Positions 59,552 to 64,000 of a DNA stretch of 64,000 nucleotides are shown piece by piece (positions within the stretch are counted from its first letter, which is position 1; the number at the start of each line of letters is the position of its first letter). Source of the DNA: Algoriphagus sp. (GTDB lineage: Bacteria; Bacteroidota; Bacteroidia; Cytophagales; Cyclobacteriaceae); NCBI GenBank assembly GCA_030729785.1, contig JANQWS010000023.1, forward strand, positions 62,001-126,000, in the 5' to 3' direction. The translations under genes and the position numbers were made by a program. The notes below the pieces were generated by a model. It ran no database searches. It worked only from the letters and a program-made list of their open reading frames with translations, and was not told where the DNA came from.

Positions 59552-62500
59552 ATGCTACTTAGTAAGCTGGAAATCAAAGGATTCAAAAGTTTTGGAGACA
59601 AAATGGTCATCCACTTTGATAAGGGTATTACAGGTGTTGTCGGTCCAAATGGATGTGGCAAGTCCAATGTGGTGGATGCTATCCGTTGGGTATTAGGGGA
59701 ACAAAAATCACGAATGCTCCGCTCTGACAAGATGGAGAACGTAATTTTTAATGGTACAAAAAACAGGAAGCCAACTAATTTGGCAGAGGTGTCCCTCACT
59801 TTTGAAAACACCAAGAATCTCCTCCCCACCGAATATACGCATGTAACCATCACACGTAGGTATTACCGAAGTGGTGATAGTGAGTATCAAATCAATGGAG
59901 TCACCTGCCGATTAAAGGACATCACCAACCTCTTCTTGGATACTGGAATCAATTCAAATTCTTATGCGATTATTGAACTAAAAATGATCGATGAGCTATT
60001 GAATGATAAAAATAATTCTCGTCGTGAGCTTTTTGAAGAAGCTGCTGGAATCTCAAAATTCAAAACAAGAAAGCGGGAAACCTTACGAAAATTAGAAGAT
60101 ACCGATGCAGATTTATCACGCGTAGAGGACTTACTTTTTGAAATTGATAAAAACCTCAAGTCACTAGAAAAACAAGCTAAACAAGCCGCCAAATATTTTG
60201 AAATTAAGGCAGATTATCGAGTAGCAAGTATCAATTTGGCCAAAAAGTCCTTGGAACAGTTGCAACTTGCACTGGCAGAAGCACATAAAAAAATACAACA
60301 GGAATCTGATCAAAAACTTAGTATTCAAGCTCAAATCGCCTCTTTGGAAGCACAATTGAGTTCCTGCAAATCTGACTTGATTGGAAAAGAAAAATTGTTG
60401 GCTGCCCGACAAAAAACTCTAAATGAACAAGTCAACAAAATCCGAACTTTTGAATCGGATAAAAAAATTAAAAATGAACGACTTCGGTTTTTAGAAGACC
60501 GTTCCCAAATCCTTCGTGAACAAATCGAGCAAGATCGTAAATCTAACGAAAGAGCCGCATTTGCGATCCGATCACTGGAACAAGAAAAGGAATCTGCAGA
60601 AAAAATTTTATTGGAAAAAGAAGCTTGGGTTGCTCAGCTAAGGGAAGCCTATGACCTTCAAAAAACAGTCGCTACCACCAAGCAAGAGCAGCATAAAAAA
60701 TTAGGGCTACGCGTTGAAAGAGTAAAGGAACATGTATATCAGGTAGGTAAAGAAGTTGAAATTAAACAAATTCAGCTTACTACACTGAAACAAGAGTTGG
60801 AAAGAACATCCACAGATGACAGTTCACAGGAAGCAAATTTATTTTCCTTTGAACAAAAGCTTGACTTGGTAAAAGACCAATTGAATGAAGCACAAAATGA
60901 ATTTGATATTCTAAAAAGTAAACAGGAAGATCAAAATCTAAAAATCGAGGAGACCGCCCGGGTTGTTGAGTTGATCCGAGAAGAGCTTACACAAGTCTCT
61001 CGAAAACTGGATTCAAAAACGAATGAATTCAACTTAACCAAATCCTTGGTCGAAAACTTGGAAGGATTTCCCGAAGCGATTAAGTTTCTTAAAAAAAATC
61101 CAAGTTGGGGAAAGGATTTCCCGCTCTTGTCCGACCTGCTCACTACCGATGAAAAATACCGGGTTACTATTGAGAATTACCTAGAAAATTACTTAAACTA
61201 TTATGTTGTAGATACGGAAGCTGAGGCACTTTCAGCCATCCAACTCTTAAGTGATTCATCCAAAGGAAAAGCAAATTTTTTCATTTTAGATCATTTTGAA
61301 CATTTTTCCCCTAGCCAAACACAGCTCTTTCCAAATGCTCGGGCAGCTACTGAAATTATTGAATTTGATCTGAAATACAGTAGGCTTATTAACTTTATTT
61401 TGGATAATGTCTACTTGGTTCAAGGTGAATTCCAGGATTTTCCAAGCCAAAAGGAAGGCGTATTTCTTTCTGAATCAGGTAAATACATCAAAAAGAAATT
61501 TTCGCTGTCAGGTGGATCTGTGGGCTTATTTGAAGGAAAACGAATAGGTAGAGCCAAGAACCTTGAAAAATTAGAGAAAGAAATAAAAGACTTACAAAAA
61601 AAGGCAAGCAGTTCTCGTGCAAACTTGGATCAAAAGTTGAGCGATTTAACTAAAATGAAGGAATTTACCTTCAAAAAAGAACTTGAAGAAAGTCAAAAAA
61701 GGTTGCAGGCACTAACTTCTGAATTCGTTTCCATACGCACAAAAAAAGAGCAACTTTCTGAATTACTTTCCTCCAATGCAAACAAACGAGAGGACATTAC
61801 TGCAAGAATTGTATCGATTGAAGAGAGTTTAAGCAATATTGAGCCTAAACTAATTGCAGAAAGACAATCCTTTGATGAATTAAATGAACAATTAGAACAT
61901 CTTTCATTGGAATTGGAAGATGCATCCAAGATCCTTTCTGAGAAATCTCAGCTTTTCAATCAAGAAAATATTACTTACATCCAGCAACTAAACCGTGTGA
62001 GTAGTGCTGAACAAGAAATTGAATTCAAGCAGGCAGCTTTTGAGAGTTCAAAGGAAAGAATAGAAAAGTCACAACAGGAGCTCCAGCAGCTAGATTTAGA
62101 GATTAAATCCTTACTAGATACGAATGAAGTAAAGGATGAAGAATTATTGGATCTATATGCAGAAAAGGAAGGAATAGAACTTGGAGTCCTAGAAGCTGAA
62201 AAATCATATTACGATGGAAGAGGATCGATTGACACCTATGATTCTCAAATCCGAAGTTTACAAAAAACCAAAGAAGGGTACGATGAATTAATTTTGGCAC
62301 TACAGTCCCAAGTCAGTGAATTGCGCCTAAAGATGGCAGGAATGAAGGAAAGGTTGAATGTCGAATTTGATTTGGATTTAGAAACCTTGATCGAAGAAAA
62401 TCCTAGCCTAGACGAAGAGTTTTTGGAATTTACAGAGGAAGACTTAAAAGAACTTGTTAAAAAACAAAAAGAACGATTAGATAAAATTGGACCTATCAAT

Positions 62501-63091
62501 CCCATGGCCATGGAAGCTTACGATGAAATCAAGATTCGTTATGACTTCATTTCCTCTCAAAAAGAAGACTTAATCAAAGCCAAGGAATCCCTCTTATCTA
62601 CCATATCTGAGATTGACCTAGTTGCAAGGGAGACGTTCTTGGATGCATTTGGGAAGATAAAAGAAAACTTTATCCGCGTGTTCAGATCCTTGTTCACAGA
62701 ACAAGACGATTGTGATTTGACCTTGGTTGACCCTGATAATCCATTAGAGTCTGCCATCGAGATTATGGCCAAACCAAAGGGAAAGCGTCCATTGACTATC
62801 AATCAGTTAAGTGGTGGTGAAAAGACATTGACTGCCACTTCCCTATTATTTTCAATTTACCTCCTGAAGCCTGCTCCATTTTGTATTTTTGATGAAGTAG
62901 ATGCCCCATTGGACGATGCCAATATTGATAAATTCAATCAGATCATCCAAAAATTCAGCTCAGAAAGCCAGTTTATTATTGTTACGCACAATAAACGAAC
63001 CATGGCAAGTACAGATATTATCTACGGAATTACCATGATTGAAGCAGGTGTTTCTCGCGTGGTTCCTGTAGACTTGCGAGAGCTAGATTAA
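59552..63091 (+). CDS. smc: chromosome segregation protein SMC
   Basis: LEIKGFKSFGDKMVIHFDKGITGVVGPNGCGKSNVVDAIRWVLGEQ; coiled coils, hinge; LSGGEKTLTATSLLFSIY...FCIFDEVDAPLDDAN. Confidence 0.96.
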   Translation: MLLSKLEIKGFKSFGDKMVIHFDKGITGVVGPNGCGKSNVVDAIRWVLGEQKSRMLRSDKMENVIFNGTKNRKPTNLAEVSLTFENTKNLLPTEYTHVTITRRYYRSGDSEYQINGVTCRLKDITNLFLDTGINSNSYAIIELKMIDELLNDKNNSRRELFEEAAGISKFKTRKRETLRKLEDTDADLSRVEDLLFEIDKNLKSLEKQAKQAAKYFEIKADYRVASINLAKKSLEQLQLALAEAHKKIQQESDQKLSIQAQIASLEAQLSSCKSDLIGKEKLLAARQKTLNEQVNKIRTFESDKKIKNERLRFLEDRSQILREQIEQDRKSNERAAFAIRSLEQEKESAEKILLEKEAWVAQLREAYDLQKTVATTKQEQHKKLGLRVERVKEHVYQVGKEVEIKQIQLTTLKQELERTSTDDSSQEANLFSFEQKLDLVKDQLNEAQNEFDILKSKQEDQNLKIEETARVVELIREELTQVSRKLDSKTNEFNLTKSLVENLEGFPEAIKFLKKNPSWGKDFPLLSDLLTTDEKYRVTIENYLENYLNYYVVDTEAEALSAIQLLSDSSKGKANFFILDHFEHFSPSQTQLFPNARAATEIIEFDLKYSRLINFILDNVYLVQGEFQDFPSQKEGVFLSESGKYIKKKFSLSGGSVGLFEGKRIGRAKNLEKLEKEIKDLQKKASSSRANLDQKLSDLTKMKEFTFKKELEESQKRLQALTSEFVSIRTKKEQLSELLSSNANKREDITARIVSIEESLSNIEPKLIAERQSFDELNEQLEHLSLELEDASKILSEKSQLFNQENITYIQQLNRVSSAEQEIEFKQAAFESSKERIEKSQQELQQLDLEIKSLLDTNEVKDEELLDLYAEKEGIELGVLEAEKSYYDGRGSIDTYDSQIRSLQKTKEGYDELILALQSQVSELRLKMAGMKERLNVEFDLDLETLIEENPSLDEEFLEFTEEDLKELVKKQKERLDKIGPINPMAMEAYDEIKIRYDFISSQKEDLIKAKESLLSTISEIDLVARETFLDAFGKIKENFIRVFRSLFTEQDDCDLTLVDPDNPLESAIEIMAKPKGKRPLTINQLSGGEKTLTATSLLFSIYLLKPAPFCIFDEVDAPLDDANIDKFNQIIQKFSSESQFIIVTHNKRTMASTDIIYGITMIEAGVSRVVPVDLRELD

Positions 63092-63192
63092 ATGAAGTCT
63101 TTTTTGAAGATTCAAATCTGAGCCTCAAAACCTTAATAATACCCTAACCTCTACTTAAAGTTAAGTATCACCTAGGATCTTAATTTTAGTGA

Positions 63193-63855
63193 GTGAAAAT
63201 AAAAACAAATAGGTACTCAGTTTTAGGAAATTACTTCTTAAGCCTAGTTATTATAGGGCTGGTTTTTATTCCTTTTTATTCAAAAGGAGAACTAGAATTA
63301 ACTATAAATCAATTTCACCATCCATTTTTCGATAGTTTCTTTTCCTTGGTGACTCACTTAGGGGATGGGGTTATTTTAGTTATCCCTTTGGTAGTTTTTA
63401 TATTTCACAAATCCTGTCACCTCGTATTACTTACCCTTGCTTCTGCTTTCCATCTCGGATTGGTTCATGTAGGGAAAAAATGGCTTTTTCAAGGAATGCC
63501 AAGACCAGCAGAATTTTTTAAAGACATTCCGTTTCATGAAGTTCCAGGCGTCACACTTCACCATTGGGGTAGCTTTCCGTCCGGCCATACAGCAACTGCA
63601 TTTATGCTTGCCTCATTATTCTATTTGGTTTTGCCCAAAAAACACAAACTACATTATCTAGTGATGGGAATTGCCTTTATTGTCGGGTTGAGCAGAGTGT
63701 ATTTAATGCAACATTTCCTGATGGATATCTGGGCTGGAGCATTGCTAGGAATTTTCTCTAGTTTGGTAAGCTACATTCTTGTTTTAAAGTTTTTCTCAAA
63801 AAAAACGTACCAAAAAAGTATTATTGAGAACCTCAAACTTAAACCTTCCTTTTGA
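63193..63855 (+). CDS. PAP2-superfamily phosphatase (GTG start)
   Basis: KKWLFQGMPRPAEF...HHWGSFPSGHTATAFMLASL...SRVYLMQHFLMDIWAGALLG. Confidence 0.85.
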   Translation: MKIKTNRYSVLGNYFLSLVIIGLVFIPFYSKGELELTINQFHHPFFDSFFSLVTHLGDGVILVIPLVVFIFHKSCHLVLLTLASAFHLGLVHVGKKWLFQGMPRPAEFFKDIPFHEVPGVTLHHWGSFPSGHTATAFMLASLFYLVLPKKHKLHYLVMGIAFIVGLSRVYLMQHFLMDIWAGALLGIFSSLVSYILVLKFFSKKTYQKSIIENLKLKPSF

Positions 63856-63915
63856 AATCAAGTCAAAAGAAGAGTAAAAAATTGAATTATTTCGATTTCC
63901 CTCAAGTTCAACCCT

Positions 63916-64000
63916 ATGAAAAATACTAGTTCATCCTGCACCCTCGCAGTCTTCTTTTTTATTTTCCTTTTCTCCAATTCTTTAAAAGCTCAAGCACCAA
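63916..64000 (+). CDS. N-terminal fragment of a secreted protein (3' truncated by window edge)
   Basis: MKNTSSSCTLAVFFFIFLFSNSLKAQAP signal peptide. Confidence 0.55.
   Translation, partial: MKNTSSSCTLAVFFFIFLFSNSLKAQAP

Overview
The window looks like a contiguous piece of a Bacteroidota (Cytophagales-like) chromosome. This is inferred from gene content: gldC, a carboxypeptidase-regulatory TonB receptor, an AOTC/SOTC-type arginine operon, DUF2452/DUF4301/DUF1684 proteins, and ftsX-DUF3098-truB-ribF. It is mostly housekeeping genes. Main blocks are: hrpB 3' end; TM2/DUF2752 pair; an 8-gene arginine biosynthesis operon (GNAT-argG-argC-argD-argF'-argB-argE-argH, 9.2-17.3 kb); SulP transporter plus beta-carbonic anhydrase; metX; pdeM-like phosphoesterase; ftsX-DUF3098-truB-ribF; gldC; TonB receptor; POT transporter; parE-parC-trmH; ROK kinase; S9 peptidase plus gamma-glutamyltransferase; pxpABC; DUF4301 and WYL regulator; Rieske protein; smc; PAP2. 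I saw no rRNA, tRNA, CRISPR array, transposase, prophage or recognisable defence system. The most unusual signal is non-coding. A dispersed ~140-180 bp MITE/REP-like element with GATTATCCGC...GCGGATAATC termini occurs in about seven intergenic copies. Its core carries degenerate ~7-nt-periodic words. A separate ~470 bp intergenic island at 28.45-28.92 kb is built from several different degenerate heptanucleotide tandem tracts. Two small proteins missed by the ORF track (zinc-ribbon/TM and single-TM) and a candidate sRNA/terminator between two repeat copies are also noted. All assignments are from reading the sequence; no searches were run.
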